Under the pieces are notes generated by a model. It was given only the letters and a program-made list of their open reading frames with translations, did not search any database and was not told where the DNA came from. A DNA stretch of 64,000 nucleotides from Cruorifilaria tuberocauda (lineage: Eukaryota; Nematoda; Chromadorea; Rhabditida; Onchocercidae). Below, in pieces: positions 12,150 through 25,771 of this stretch. Location: contig JABVXU010000174.1 of NCBI GenBank assembly GCA_013365365.1, positions 1-64,000 on the forward strand, in the 5' to 3' direction. Position 1 is the first letter of the stretch. Every line of letters begins with the position of its first letter. The translations under genes and the position numbers were made by a program.

Positions 12150-15100
12150 CTACCCCTTCTTGGTTGCTTTCGTGTACAAAAACTCAGCCACTGATCTCAG
12201 TCTGAAAATTTCCGTCTCCTCGTGCTGCAAAGAAATTGATTGAAGCCAACCAATGCAGTCCGGAAAAGGGTGTTAGATCGTGGATTTAACTCACTTTCAA
12301 TTCAATTAGTGATTGTCATATTTCGAATTCCCAGCTTTTACTCTTCAGTTTCCAAAAAAATGATTCTTCTCTGTAATAATTGCTACAAAATAGTGAAACA
12401 TAAAGATTTCTAATACTTCCATCTATGTAATAATTATCCTTTAAGCGATACCATACTTTTCAGCAACATTTTTAATAGGTTTTTAATAGCTATAACTGTG
12501 TTCAAACAAATCAAATTTCTTGACTGCAAAAAGTTTTTAAAAAACAAATTTTTCCTTATAAAAAATGCAAGATGGTGGAAGAATTTACAATACCCCCTAT
12601 ATCCAGAATTCCGCATGTTTCGGAACTCCCATAAATCATGATTAGTAATACTGTGTAATTTCCACGCTAGTCTACCAGCATGATCTACTAATAACTGCAA
12701 TTTTACTTTTACCAAATGCCCCACTTTTGTAGCTTCAAGTATGCGGATTATTCCTATAAGTAGCAATGAGCATAAATTCATAAAACTGTTGGCTGATTAT
12801 TCGTAATAATTAAAAGTTCCATTCTGTGAGTGGAGAAAATGAAAAATCACCAAACAAAACATTATATGTTTTTATGTTACTCTCTACTAATACGCTGAGA
12901 ATTAGCCGAATTATAAAATGTAATTCAAAGGAAGATAATACTGACTTTATGTGAATGTTTTAAATGGAGTAATCAGTTGGATCGCCTCGATCTAAAAACA
13001 AACCACTCATATGGTAGACTAATATTTGTACCAATTATCTTTATTCCCCTACAGCACTTTTCCCGAGCGACGTCTCACTTGGAATGACAACAACTCGAAA
13101 CTCTAAAGTTAAAAAGTTATCCTCATAATTTTATGGAAACCATCTCATCAACTTCTCGCACATATTTTTACATTCAGAGGACGACAACATTGGGCATAGT
13201 CGAAGAAAAGAAGGCATTATAATTTCGAAATCCACGTAAATCAATTTCGCATAAGCAATAATAAGCTCCTCTTTTGTATAAATCCCATCATCTATTACTA
13301 CCGAGAAATATATTGATATATTTGGACGGCCATGGTCTTCTGGGGTTGTTTACCATCGGGACAGCGTCCCCATGTGGAAACCATTATTTTTATTTGGTCT
13401 GCAAGTTTCCTGGCATTTTGCGGCTAGACGGTATATTTTAGTAAGGTCATCGATGGATTTAGGTCCCACGAATTAACGGCCGAGCAGAGGTAGTTGCGCG
13501 GTAGTCTGTAAATACCCTCTCGCTACATTGTCCTTCCTCACTTTGAGGTGCTGGAGTTGGTTGTCCGAAAGAACTTTCCTATTTAGATTCTTCATGGGAT
13601 CCTTTATCGAAATCTTAACTTGTGACAGCAATTTCTTAAGACGTGTTTTCAAAGAGGTTCTTCAAGGTTGTTTTTCTTCGAAAAAGTTCTGTTTCGTTTG
13701 ATCAGATTAACAAGAAGATAACTCATAATTTCATAAAACAATTCAGAATTTTTCAGCATTTTGCTTACTGATTCGCATTATCAATATTACTAAACCAATA
13801 TATTGTGGTCCAACGCTCATTGCCACTGTTCCTAACAACCACTACCGCTTTCCTTACAGACTAAAAAGTACATTTCGTTCGATACATGTTATTCAAGCAA
13901 ATCCAGTGGAAGAAAATTTTGGAACTAAACTGACGGTTGTAGTTTGTTTACAGGCGTAGAGTTCTGGACAGACAAGCCTTCAGTTTATCAGCGAAGAAAC
14001 GGGAGGCAAGAAAGGACGGCTAGACCAGTAGGTTGGAAGACGTTCAGACGCGTGGATATTGCGCAATATTAATGTGTATTGGATGACAACCAGTAGCGCG
14101 AGTATGTTTCTCTCTTTTTCTTCCCTTCTATAAAAACTTAAACTTGAGTAATCAGCTTTATAAGCTGTTACACCCGGTTCGAGGTGATTTCTTTGCAGTG
14201 ATGATCGTTTAGAGAGATATAAGTAGCTTCCTGAAGTCGTTGCTTTCTTCTACATTACTACCAATGTTTATTTGTTAGCTTACGCTTCCTAGGATTTTAT
14301 CCAACCCCTTACGCATGGTGCGGGTTGTACATATCCTCTTTGTGGCAGCCATCCAATCAGATCAGAATGTTTCCCGTTGCGTCAGGAACTTATGACTTCT
14401 CGAAAATCAATCGTTGTATCATTTAGTACTTACCTGTTCATTCGACTGTGATGGTTCAGGTTGTCTGCTGTCTTTATCAGCTCGTAACGGAACTATTTTT
14501 TCATCTTGATTGAAGTTTCTAAGATGTCTCTCCTGCTAATAGAAAAGTGAGTGGTTAAATCTGGGTTGGTCGTGGTAGAATCAATCTTAATTGTTTTTAT
14601 GTAAAAATGGCGATAAGGTTCTTAAATGAAACTTTAAAAAATTTAAAATCGTGTCTTAAATTTAACAACTCATTCTTTTTTGACTCTTCTTGCAGAAATT
14701 TGTCATAGTTTGATTTAAAGTGAAAAGTACCAAGAATGATAGATAATGTCTACGTATCTATTTGTTGTTTACAATCTTTTGCATATTCTATCGTGAGGCC
14801 TATAATTTTTCCGCTTACATTAAGTTGTCTTTTGCATGCGCATCATTTTCCACGATGTTGTTCACTAGTTCGGAAGACTTTCAAATACTTTTTTTCGCGG
14901 TGTTTGAAGAAAAAATATATTTCCATTATTTTTTTTATAGCTATTCATCTTGCACGCAGTTTTTAATCATTTATTGAAGTGCTTGATGTGACTTTATTGT
15001 GTGACTGCCGAACTTTTCTGAGAAAAGCAGACGGAAATCAGATCTATTACAGGAATCTCTAAATAATATATATAACTTATGATTTGGGATGTTTTGATAT

Positions 15101-16465
15101 TTTACTTGGATGAATAGGAGGGTAGTATGAACCTTATATGATGAGCACCTCAACATTGCATATAATCGAAGGACATAATTTTGCACCGTCGTACAAATTT
15201 GTTTGTCAGATTCAGTACGAAGTTGCCATGAAAACAACAGAGACGAATAATCTGTGGAATTGCCTCAATTTTCTGTGCAATTTCTGCTGTTGTTTAGATG
15301 AATCCGAACCAAGAAACTACTAAATGTTTTAGTTTTTTTAGCAGAATCTCTATTTCATTTTAAAACATTGTAATAACCAAATTTTATTAAATTAAAGTAG
15401 CATGGACTTTTCACATCTAATTTTTCAAGTAGCTATTAAACTACTATTTCGATATTGAACATAGGGAATATATTATCACACCAAGCTTATGATCTCATCC
15501 TTTGTATCAAATTTCATATTTATACCGTCAGTCTTTGTCTTAATCAAAATCCTGTATTCTATGATTGGCACACTCCTAAAGTTATTGAAAGACTAAACGA
15601 AACCACTTCTTAAGGCATTTATTAGCAGGATATTAATTCAGATCGCTATGAGCTTAAGTCGGTAGTCATTCATCAAATAATTTGAGAAAGCAGTATGTTT
15701 AACCACGTTTCAATTTCAAGATTTTAAATTTCAGTGTTGCTATAAATAACGCTTTCTGTTGGTGAAATGCAGCTTGGGGAAATATTAAATGATATTTAAT
15801 TGCTAATATGTTTAGCTTTCAGAGGTAGCGGAATGTTGGGACTTCAAAACTTGGCATCCCCTTTTAAGCACTCTTAACTGTTCGAAATTATAGGATTATT
15901 GTATTCTTGTTGCTTTAGTTATATTAACTAGTTCGGGAAGTTTTTGAAATTTCGAGAAATCCTTTCATCAGAAAAATTTTTTATTGGTTGAGCATACCGG
16001 TTAAATTAGGGGCAAGAAAACTCTTATTCAAAAAATAATTTGATGTGGAAAAGAAAGAAATGGAAGTTTGTGGAAGATCCAGATCTGAATAAAAATTGTC
16101 TTAATTTGTTGGCCGAAAATAAATCGATTTTTTTTGTGCTAGGAAAATTGGTTGCTAGAGATAGTTTTGAAATTGTTAAATTTCTCATAAAAGCATGTAA
16201 TATGCAATGTTTTGTCAAATGGTTTCAGAAAATTCGAATGTTTTAGGTGGATTGAAAAGCTAAATTAATCATTTTCATCAGACTAGCAACTGAGGGAGTA
16301 GTCGGTACACCGCTTGCTGTGTTACAAAACTGTTAAAGCTGAAGTTGTATTATCATGTACAGGCGACAAATGCTGTTCTTTCCCAGTACGTTCTTTTTTT
16401 CTGGACAGGAATTCACGAATTAAAGAAAATTTAGTCACTTCCATTTTGATTGCTTGCTCCTGCAT
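12150..16465 (-). CDS. Small conserved-looking protein of unknown function, three exons
   Basis: I do not recognise this gene. Three minus-strand exons, all phase 0, join cleanly: 16331-16465 (start ATG 16465; a second in-frame ATG at 16444), 14434-14532 and 12150-12224, giving 102 aa. The product is hydrophilic and charged, with KFSLIREFLSRKKERTG near the start, DEKIVPLRADKDSRQPEP in the middle and IFRLRSVAEFLYTKATKKG at the end; no signal peptide or membrane segment. Donor CAG|GTAAGTAC at 14433 and acceptor TTTCTTTGCAG at 12225 are strong; the first donor (ACA|GTTTTG) is weaker. It is divergent from CCR4 and lies just upstream of SEC24 on the same strand. The second intron (2.2 kb) carries a GC-richer decayed block. 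Additional exons could exist. Confidence 0.5.
13320..14400 (-). mobile_element. Possible decayed retroelement fragment inside an intron
   Basis: This block has clearly higher G+C than its surroundings and, on the minus strand, several protein-like open pieces in different frames separated by stops: ATKRICTTRTMRKGLDKIL (around 14290-14350), LKVRKDNVARGYLQTTAQL (around 13500-13560) and IKIMVSTWGRCPDGK (around 13340-13400). I see no terminal repeats or intact catalytic motif, so family is not assigned; an LTR element of the Pao/BEL kind would be common in such genomes. It lies within the large second intron of the small minus-strand gene. Confidence 0.3.
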
Positions 16466-17031
16466 GAATACCTTGTTTTAAAGTGTCACGATCAGCTTGT
16501 TTGCTGCTGAAATGACGATCTCGTTCTGAAGTTGTTACCCATGTTGGACAGTTGAGTCATTTTTCTCTGGGAGTTTCCGAGGGTACGCTGAACGTGTTGC
16601 ATGATAATGATAGACCTGTTGAAATAGGCTTGCTGCTGCACGTAGCGTTAAATTTACGTGCCAGTTTGGGTATCGGTCGCTCAAACTACTCTGCTTCAGC
16701 CAACTTTACAAATACGTTCTCTTTCAAGCCTTTTTAAAGTTTTCGAAATCGTCATTTCACGCTTTGATACTGTCCTGTCACTGCCGTTCTGTGCTGCATT
16801 GAGAGGGTTGTATTATTAGATAGAATACTAAGTAGAACGTAGTTTGTAGCAGCAAACATGTTGAGAAATGAGTCCGTGTACAATATTGCACTTATTTTGT
16901 TTTATAGATAACTTAGTCATTTGAGCAAGATTCTATTCAATTGTTGCACGTTTTTAAATTTTTTTCGGAACTCACATTCAACTAATTTTTGAAGTTGATC
17001 GGAGACTTTCCAAAATCAAATGGAATTTCAG
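16466..17031. promoter_or_regulatory. Divergent promoter between the small gene and CCR4
   Basis: About 570 bases lie between the start of the minus-strand small gene (16465) and the first exon-like segment of CCR4 (17032). Local G+C is higher than in the flanks (16540-16740). No coding content fits either neighbour. The layout implies a shared upstream region. I found no specific factor site that I would name. Confidence 0.5.
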
Positions 17032-17183
17032 AACACGACTTACCATACGTGCCTGGTGCACATCATCACGAATATGCGTTGCAAAATGGAGATGCGCATG
17101 GACATGAAAAATGCGTCACCTCAGTTGGTTTACCGTTAACAAAATCGGAAAGTACAGATGGTAGAAAAAAATTACCTAACGGC

Positions 17184-20100
17184 ATGTTTCGGGTGCATCG
17201 CATAATGACTGAGGAAGAAATTGCACAGGGTAAAGAACCGCGTTGGACGGAACTCGAGATACGCGGTTTGTTTTCCTTCAACTTCTTAGCAAAAAAAGGG
17301 TAATATGAATTTAGCCAAAAAATTCTTTTTTCCCAAAAACCAGTTACTATAACATTTAAAAATTCAAAATGGTCTTTTGGTTCTTCATTGCTCATCTCGA
17401 GTATTACGGTCTTGCTTGCAGTCATCACTTATCAAAAAATAAGATATTTGTTTACAGGTCGCAACCTAAGTCCATTTTTATGGGAAATGAGATGCCTTAC
17501 CGCTCTTTTCTTGTATAGAAACCATCTCACGAGGTGATGTTTCCCGTTATTAATTTTTGCTTGTTTTTTATCCAAACAATAAAACAGATAACATTTACAA
17601 AAGTACTGATGCTTTCAAGAATAATAATTTGAGGAATTTTGTTCACCATACTTCAACAGTTCTTCATATTATTTCAGAATTCCATGTGAAATTTCGAAAT
17701 TGGAGAACTTGACAGTGCTAGACTTGTCTGAAAATAAGCTACGTAGTCTGCCAGCCGAGCTGGGCGATATGATCTCTTTATGTCATCTTTACCTCAATGG
17801 CAATCAAATAAGGGTCCTCCCTTACGAGTTGGGCAAGCTGTTTCGTTTGCAAACTCTTGGTTAGTAGTCTTATAACTACTTGTTCATATCTCAGGCGTAG
17901 TGAACGATTACCTGCTTTTATTTTCAGATCTTCGATCAAATCCTCTATCTCCTGAGATTAATAAAATTTATTATGAATCTGGACCTCAGAAACTGCTTCG
18001 ATTTTTGTTAGATCATCTGGCAAGTACGTTCTTCTTAATTTTGCATTTTAGTGAAGAAATAAAATGCTCGTATTGTATGATATTGTAGAAGAAACGCACC
18101 ATGTAATTTAAGTGATTACATAAGCATGAAAATTCTCTTGTCCTTTTTTGCTTTCGGCTTTATGCTATGAACTAAGCATTTTGGTTCATTCAATGTTAAG
18201 TTTTCGAACCATTAACTTTTTCTAAGAAATTTTGATGATGTGTTTCAGTAAATGCGACAATACCTCCGGATCGACAGTGGGTGATGATAAGGCACGCAGA
18301 TCCTGAAAGACCAATCGGTATCGAGCCCCATTATACTAATTATTTAATAAAACATGATTTCACCTTTGTAGATACTTTATCTCTTGGCAACCTTTTTTAA
18401 TTTATATGTCCCTTTACACTTCCTTTAAATTTTGTTAACATTACGAAAACTTTAAATCCAAGGGTTACTTTCGTATCTCTTGTCATCTTCAGCAACGTTC
18501 ACTGTTCTCTGCTATAACGTTCTGTGTGATAAATATGCCACGAACAATCTCTATTCGTATTGTCCATCCTGGGCTCTCAATTGGGAATATCGAAAAACAG
18601 CAATTTTAAAGGAGATCCGACATTACGAGGCTGATATTATCACCTTGCAAGTATGTTTGTGTTTATTCTTTCTTTGTGAAATTAGTTTTTTTTTTTTTTT
18701 AAATACCTTCGTCTTTCATTTCCGTTTTGTAACTTTTTCATAATTCTTCATTCTAGAAGTTCTGGTGAATCTGTTTTTAGGAAGTAGAAACTGAACAATT
18801 TCGTTGCCTTTTTCAACCTGAGTTAGAGCAAATCGGCTATGCGGGAATTTTTTCACCGAAGTCACGAGCGAAAACAATGGGTGAGGAAGAACGAAAATTT
18901 GTTGACGGTTGTGCGATCTTTTGGAAGTATGATAAGTATGTTGGACAGTATTTTTTTCTGACTAAATTTCAAGTTTCATTCCTTCGTAATTATCAATAGT
19001 TTAATGTAATGAGAAGGGCAATATGAAAAAAAGATTCACTAATTATCTTTTGCATGAGTACTTTGTCTTTTTCAGTATTTTTTCTTATCTGATGCGCTTC
19101 TTCTTCTAATTTTCAGGTCTCTACAAGTGATTAAAAATTTTCTCAAGGGTTTAATTGTTGGAAATGTTGTTTACAGATTTGAACTGGAGAAAGAACATCT
19201 TATCGAGTTTACTCAGGTAGCTATCAGGAAAGCTCCAACAAGTGAGAAAATCTTGAATCGTGTTATGCCAAAGGATAATATTGCTCTTTGTGCTGTTTTC
19301 AAAATCAAGGAGAATGTCTACGCCAATCGTTTGTATATTCGTGTTTTTTTTCAACAGTACACGCAATAAGAACAATTTTCGATACAATCTGATTAATTAT
19401 ATCTCTCACGAGTTACTGAATTTTGAGTTTGTCTTGAAAAAGAAAGTGAGTGTTATAACATTAGGGATGAAATTTGTAATGGTGTTTTCACATCAGAATA
19501 ATTCTGAAATCTTTTGTTCTTCATTCTCCATATAAACAATCGATTCCTGATATCTTATTTCTGCGTATTCTATTTTCTTACAAACTATTTTTCCAACACC
19601 AAAAAGTGGTGGCTTCCTTTATTATTCTAAGGATCTGCAGGACAAATGACTATGGCTCCAAACGACAATGTAGTTGGAAATCCACTTGTCGTGAGTACCG
19701 CACATATTCATTGGGATCCAGAATTTTGCGATGTGAAGCTAATTCAGTCGATGATGCTGGTACAGGAGATAAATACTTTGTTGGATGAAGTGTGTTTTTT
19801 TTTTTCGCGTACTTCCAATTCAAAATATGATTATTAAAATGATGTGTGTCGACTTTCGGAAAAGCTTTATTTTCTGTCTTCCAGATATCGGAAAAATGTC
19901 GTATAACACCTCAGCAGATACCTGTTCTAATTTGTGGCGATCTCAATTCACTTCCTGAATCAGGTTTCGTGCTGTGTGTTATTACAGTAACGAACATTTT
20001 CATGACAAATATTTGATGTGATACGTATAAACAAACATAAAAGCGATTTTTACCTTGACGAGTTTCTTGCTGACTTTATTGAACATCTCCCTTTTTCCGA

Positions 20101-20811
20101 GAATTTTATGATCAATATCTCAGGAGTTGTGGAATTTCTGTCGAAGGGAGCAATTTCAAAAGAACATCCGGATCTCAAGGAATTTCGTCAGGACCCTTGT
20201 GTTACACGTTTTAGTTCATCCGATGACCCGACGGTATATACTCATGGACTCAGGCTTGATTGCGCCGTGGATCCTAATTCAATGCCATTTACAAATTACA
20301 CGTTGGTTTTAAATAAAAAATACCTATACAAAACTGTAGTATACAAAACTCATGTTCATGTAAAAAAAATATTTTTTGATTTGGAGAGCAATCGTCAACA
20401 GCAAAGAAAATAAAACAAATCCTTCATGGAGAAAGCTAGATTTCATACCATATTTTTTGATTACACTTTTTTTAGCGTATTTCCCACCGTTGCTGGTGGT
20501 TATTCGTTATCGAAGTAAAAGTTTGTAAAAAGTGAAAGGGCGTGAATTTCAGGCTTGAATTTAAAGGTGTTATCGATTACATCTTCTCGACACCGCAGTC
20601 ATTAGCTCGTTTAGGAGTATTAGGACCGCTAAATATGGAATGGGTGATGGCAAACAAAATAATTGGTTTCCCACATCCCCACGTGCCCTCGGACCATATA
20701 CCAATAATGGCCCAATTTGCGATTATCCCAACAAGTCATCAGCGTACCCAACCTGTTGTCCATCACTATGGTAACAGTCATTCCAGCTCATTTGGTGCTG
20801 TTGGTCGATAA
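17184..20811 (+). CDS. ccr-4: CCR4 / CNOT6 poly(A)-specific deadenylase
   Basis: CCR4 is the endonuclease/exonuclease/phosphatase-fold catalytic subunit of the CCR4-NOT complex and shortens mRNA poly(A) tails. Exons: 17184-17265, 17458-17533, 17678-17859, 17928-18023, 18249-18317, 18493-18650, 18781-18935, 19177-19328, 19641-19789, 19885-19963, 20124-20301 and 20553-20811; phases agree and give 544 aa (human CNOT6 is about 557). Leucine-rich repeats (residues about 27-115; LTVLDLSENKLRSLP) precede the nuclease domain. Active-site signatures are all present: LQEVETEQ near 221, GDLNSLP with Asp392 and Asn394, DYIF with Asp467, and PSDH with Asp506/His507. The start chosen is the ATG matching the human N-terminus; the frame is open back to a TTTCAG acceptor at 17031 (50 further His/Gly-rich codons without ATG), so an upstream exon and longer N-terminus are likely in some transcripts. 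The donor of exon 8 (C|GTTTGT at 19329) was chosen by phase. Confidence 0.95.
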
Positions 20812-23800
20812 AAATTCACAAATTTCTGTATTAAATTTTGCACAGTCTCAGGAAGTAGTTTCATTGTTGTCAACTCATCAACATTATACTCATTTTTATC
20901 CATTATCTCTATATCTTGATCAAGTCAGAACTTTAAATGGGATTAAATTAACTTGAATTATGGTATCTTATTTTCTTCAATATTTAATTTTAATTCTCGA
21001 TACAAAAATGAGGCTTGAGCATTAAAATAGATGCTATGTGTTTTATTGGAAAATAACTAACTAAAAATTTGTGCAAATGAAAAGTTGCAATAATGGGAAG
21101 GAATCTTGGGATGTCTTCATGTGTTTCGTCTGTATCAATGTTAGTTAACAGTATAATTTACTGAACTGCTATGAAAGATGCCTTTGAAGTTTTCGTCGAG
21201 GAATGTGTTTTGTCTCGCAGTCGTTCACTTCTCATTCCAGGCACCGATCAGTTTAGCTTTTATGTGTTTTTTGCCAAATCGTTCAACCAGTTTCTCAACT
21301 TTTTTCGTTGCGAAAATAATCTCTTGAGAGATATTTTCAGGTTTTGCCGTTGGACACTAAGTTTTGCATTCCTTCCGCTGCAGTTAATAAAGTTTCCATT
21401 TCGGTAGGATTATTTTCGTACAAATTTCTCTTCGGATATCGTTCCTAGATAATGTTTAACAATACCTCATCAATTAATCCATTTCTTTACCTTTTCATTA
21501 TATTTGACAGAATTTGGCTTGAAAGACGGCCTTTTTAGCGGAGGACGCTATAATTTGATATTTTTCGATTGGTTTGTTTTTTTTTCACTGGTATTTAAAA
21601 ATAGTATCTCGTTTTTTTTTCTTCTGAAACAGTAACGTCAATTTTAACACTTTCGAAATGTGGTGTTATTTTCTCTGAGTTGTGTTTTAATTTCTCTTTA
21701 GAAGGTCACGAAAACTTAACAGAACAATCAGGTTTCAGTAGCCAGTAAATACGTTGTCTCATTGTCTTCGTAAATGGTACGCTATTTGGAAATGCCTTTG
21801 CTCGTTATTTTCTGAAATCGTATCATAATTTGTTTTATTTTGTTTGCTGTGGTAAATCTAAACAAGAAGCAGAGCAACAAATAACAAGTAAGCTCTTTTT
21901 TGTTATTTACTATCTTTGTCTGTATCATCCATAACCGAATGAACAATAAATACTTTCCTTCTAGTTGAGGGTTGAATTTCTCGGCTAGGGACCTTATTAT
22001 GATGATTATTATTATATGCAATTGATTTCAGCGTCTAATTCAATGTTTTTTTTTCGTATACTATGATACTACCGTATTGATATAACCATGAACTGTTTGC
22101 TCCTCGTTTTGATTTTCTGCTGTTTTCTGCGTCTTGGAAACTTTCCTCATGGTTTTTTCCTTAACTTTTACATGTAACTTGAATCAAGATTTTAACATGT
22201 TTTTTCATTTGTACTCATGATCTCGTTTGTTGAAGCCTTTTTTCGGATAAATTCCATTGAACACCTTAAAGAGATCGTATTAACGTAATGAAACTCTGGA
22301 CGACCTGCTGACTGAATACAATATATTTTGAAGTCCACAATTTTATCATTTTCAAATCAATTCGTTCAAGTAATGTTTTGTTAGCTATAATTTCATTTGT
22401 AATATCAAATATATTCAAGTTTGAAGATTGGGCCAGTGGATTGTCATTCCAAAATGGACAACTAGAGTTTTGTCATAAATCATTATTTTTGTAACGATTT
22501 ATTATCAACTGCTTATCTGGAAAGAATGAGAAATCGCTCCGGGTTGTAGTAGATACGTCACGATCTCTATTTCAGTTTTCTCATTTCATCCCCTAATGAG
22601 CGCATGTTTTTGAAACTTGCGGAATGGAAATTATAAACAGCATTCATAAACATTGTAATGAACTACTTAGTTGCTTTTTTATGAATTACTGGTATTTAAG
22701 GTCTCCTCAGATTTTGTAAGATTGGTTCGTTTGGTATGAATATTGAGCAACAGTATGTACGAGGATCTGCAATATCGCTTTTTTGGCAGAAAATCCATTT
22801 ACTATGTGGTTGTATCATAGTAAAATATGTTAAATGTCTCATGCTCATCAGCTCATTCATCGCAGGAAGTTTCCCGTAATTTTACGTTTTATAGCTCATG
22901 CTCTCAGTATTGTAACAAAAAAGTCAGCCAAATCTACAAGTTACTGCGATGAAAATTTGGACGAAATCCTAATCTCACTAAATTGGTTATTCGGTGCGTT
23001 ATTTTGCTGCTTATTGCCAGACCGTTTTTTCATTAAAGCGCTTCACCTTGGAGAGTATTACTCTTTAGTAGACACTGGAAAACTGAGACAGCTCTTTGTA
23101 TGAAGCCTTCCTCAACTGCTTATTAAAAAAAACTACAATAATGAGACGTCAGCAAGAGATCAGCACCCATCCTCATTTATTAGACTGATGTGTCGAAAAA
23201 ATCCAACATAAGCAAGATCATGTTACTCCTACACCTCTTAACGCATCGTTATTTATGTGAAACGTCTTCACGTCAAGATGTGACTGGCACCAGCAATCCC
23301 AACGGTCTCAGAAATCATGATCCACTTTGTGAAAACATTCCTAGCAGTTATCCACACCCATATTTCGTCTTTCTCCCATTCCTCATGTTTACATCTTTCA
23401 TTTATATGCTTCTTCCTCATTTCCATCAGTGCTTCCAAAATCCAAATCCATTCGTTTCTTGAAAAAATTCTTCGCGCCAATAATGAGCGTGCAATGTGTC
23501 ATTTGTACGTTCTCCTATCACACCTCTCTGCTAAGATGCGCGCTGGGAAATAGCCCAATTTTCTTGCACGATTATTGATAATACCAGCAATTTTTATGTG
23601 ACACAAGACATAAACGTCAAAAAAATTCATGAAGATACACGATATGAAATGGAAAGTCACCGAATGCTGCAGCACATCTCCAATTTCCGAGGAAGTTCGA
23701 TGTAACAAAGATTTACCACATCATCTGATAAAATGGACTAACAATTAGACCGAAACTACAAACAGGAAATTTTAACAAGCAGATTCTCAGACATTCCATT

Positions 23801-25771
23801 TTTTATTTTTGCAACTTCACTCATTCACTTTATGTTCACCTCCCACACATAGTATAAAGGCCTCTCAAATAAAGGCTGCTTTCGTGAGGAACTTAGCAAG
23901 TTACAATGAGTCGTATGAACATTTGTTGGAATCGGTCCTTATGATTTTAAGAAAATGGTTTGAGGTGCTGTCGAAGAATGCAGTAAACTGCAGGTGGAAC
24001 AGTAAACATAAAAATGAACCACAGCGATGAGGGAAAAGCACAATGACAGCAGTTATCGGATATTCATAACATCATTTAGATTTCCCCGGAGCTTTAGATG
24101 GTCATCCAAGAGTGATTCTAGTCAACGGAACAGTCCCAAACCTGCAAGTTTCCCAGAACTTCAAATTTTCTGCGATTTAAATTGAAAATGCTGATGAAAA
24201 CACAATGTAACACCACAAATGCTGTGGCATGCAAGAAATAAGAAGTTGAAACAGTGGTATTCTTTGAATTAGAAAACACACTGCGTTTAAAGTGAACAAG
24301 GAAACCAACATCACTAGAAAGAAAATCATCAAAACATTGACAAAGAAGAAGATAAAAGAGGAAAAAAGTAAAAGTAAAGAAAAAGGAGAAAAAAGAAAAA
24401 AAGAGAAAATAAAAGATGACATATTTTCAGATCGCTGAAATAAGAATCCAGCTCCATGTAGGATGGATCCTCTCAAAAAAGTATGCTAAAGATTCTCTTG
24501 ATCAAACAAATGAAAACGTAAAAATTCTGCGAGGTAAAGAGACCACAGATCAAGCAAAGTAAGTTGAAATGAAGTCTATGCAAACAAAAGTTAATCTGGA
24601 CCTGAGGTAGTCAGAGTACAACGAATGGAAAAAATAACAACATTCCTGAGTAACAGTAAAATGCACTGACCAATTATACACACATAAACTTACAACGACT
24701 ACCTTGTATTTCCCCAAAATTGAAAAACCGAGTCATGTGTATGAGATATGATTTATTGCAGCAAATGTGCAAGGCTTTATAGACAATATTCCGGCCTATG
24801 TCTAAAACACCTCGCTAAAATACTAATTTGACAAAATGTTTCATTTCTTATATACAAAATGTTTCTTCATCAGTTAAATCAAATATCAGGGTAGGAACAT
24901 TCTTAAGTTCAGCTTTGCATCTTTTTTCTGAGCGATCACTATGTTTACCATAACTATAAACATTTAACTTTTTGTTGACGCGTTTTTCTTAATGGGGAAG
25001 AAGCGATGATTTAAAAGAAATCAACAAATTATAACATGACTGACAACACAGTGAAGTAGAAATGAACACACCGAGTTTGTTTAATTGAACAGAGCAAAGC
25101 ATTCATAAAGAAAAATGCGAAGAATCTCTTAAAAATTTAACCTGGATCTAATATACAATTTTCTGTAAGCAAAACTGGTCTAATACTGACAAGTAAATCC
25201 AAAAAAAGACGGAAAATAGATGATAAAAATGGACCTGAGTTGGTATCTGAAATGGGAGAAAACAACACCTGAGGTGAAACCAAGAAAATGAAGTAAGAAA
25301 ATTGTAATTTGGTTAAAAATATCCCTGAAAAGAACAAAGAGGTGAACAGTAAGTAACAAACAGCACCACACTGGGTCACATTCTAAAAACAGTACAAATC
25401 AACGATTCATTAACGTGACTGCTAAAAAACTGACTACTTGTATGCCAAGCAGAAAATATATGAAAATCAGTACGTAAAGTGGGTAGTGAAAAATGAGTAA
25501 TCCAAAATTGTGCTTTGTGTTTTGTGAGAAATCTAATTCTGCATGACTGCATGATTAAATGAATATTTTTAGATCTAAATTTCCAAGGAAAATCTCTGAT
25601 TCGCTTATTGGTTCCAACTGGTAATAGCTATTACTAACCTGATTAGCAATCACATAATTATAATTGAAAACTGATTTAAACATATGTTTAAAAGATGTAA
25701 TATCAAAAAAAGGGAAAAAAATTGCTAAATTGCATCGTTTAATGTCCTAAATCAGAAGAGAAGCAAAAAGA
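20812..25771. other. Non-coding interval between two convergent genes
   Basis: This 5-kb stretch lies between the 3' ends of CCR4 (plus) and the Q-rich gene (minus), so it contains both 3' UTRs. T-rich on the plus strand up to about 22.5 kb, then purine-rich from 24.2 kb. No open frame here has splice support or family resemblance. Confidence 0.6.
24290..24425 (+). repeat. Low-complexity polypurine tract
   Basis: Around 24340-24415 the plus strand is almost only A and G (runs such as AAAAGAGGAAAAAAG). It creates a spurious hydrophobic frame on the minus strand, which I do not call as a gene. Confidence 0.8.

Noticed and set aside
12434..12781. 115-codon minus-strand open frame between the small gene's exons
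   Set aside because: No splice sites connect it to either neighbour and it resembles no family; it lies within the 2.2-kb intron.
19127..19176. Open frame running into CCR4 exon 8 from the left
   Set aside because: Although open, the family alignment needs K|FELEKEHLIEF, which is given by the TTTACAG acceptor at 19176; the open bases before it are intron.
22834..23103. 89-codon plus-strand open frame
   Set aside because: Begins with a non-ATG codon, has no family resemblance, no splice context and no neighbours.
24177..24476. 99-codon hydrophobic minus-strand frame
   Set aside because: It is the translation of a polypurine/polypyrimidine tract, giving Phe/Ser/Leu runs, not a membrane protein.
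24603..24620. let-7-like seed (TGAGGTAGT) in intergenic DNA
   Set aside because: No downstream or upstream arm pairs with it to make a microRNA hairpin, and the rest does not match a let-7 family member.
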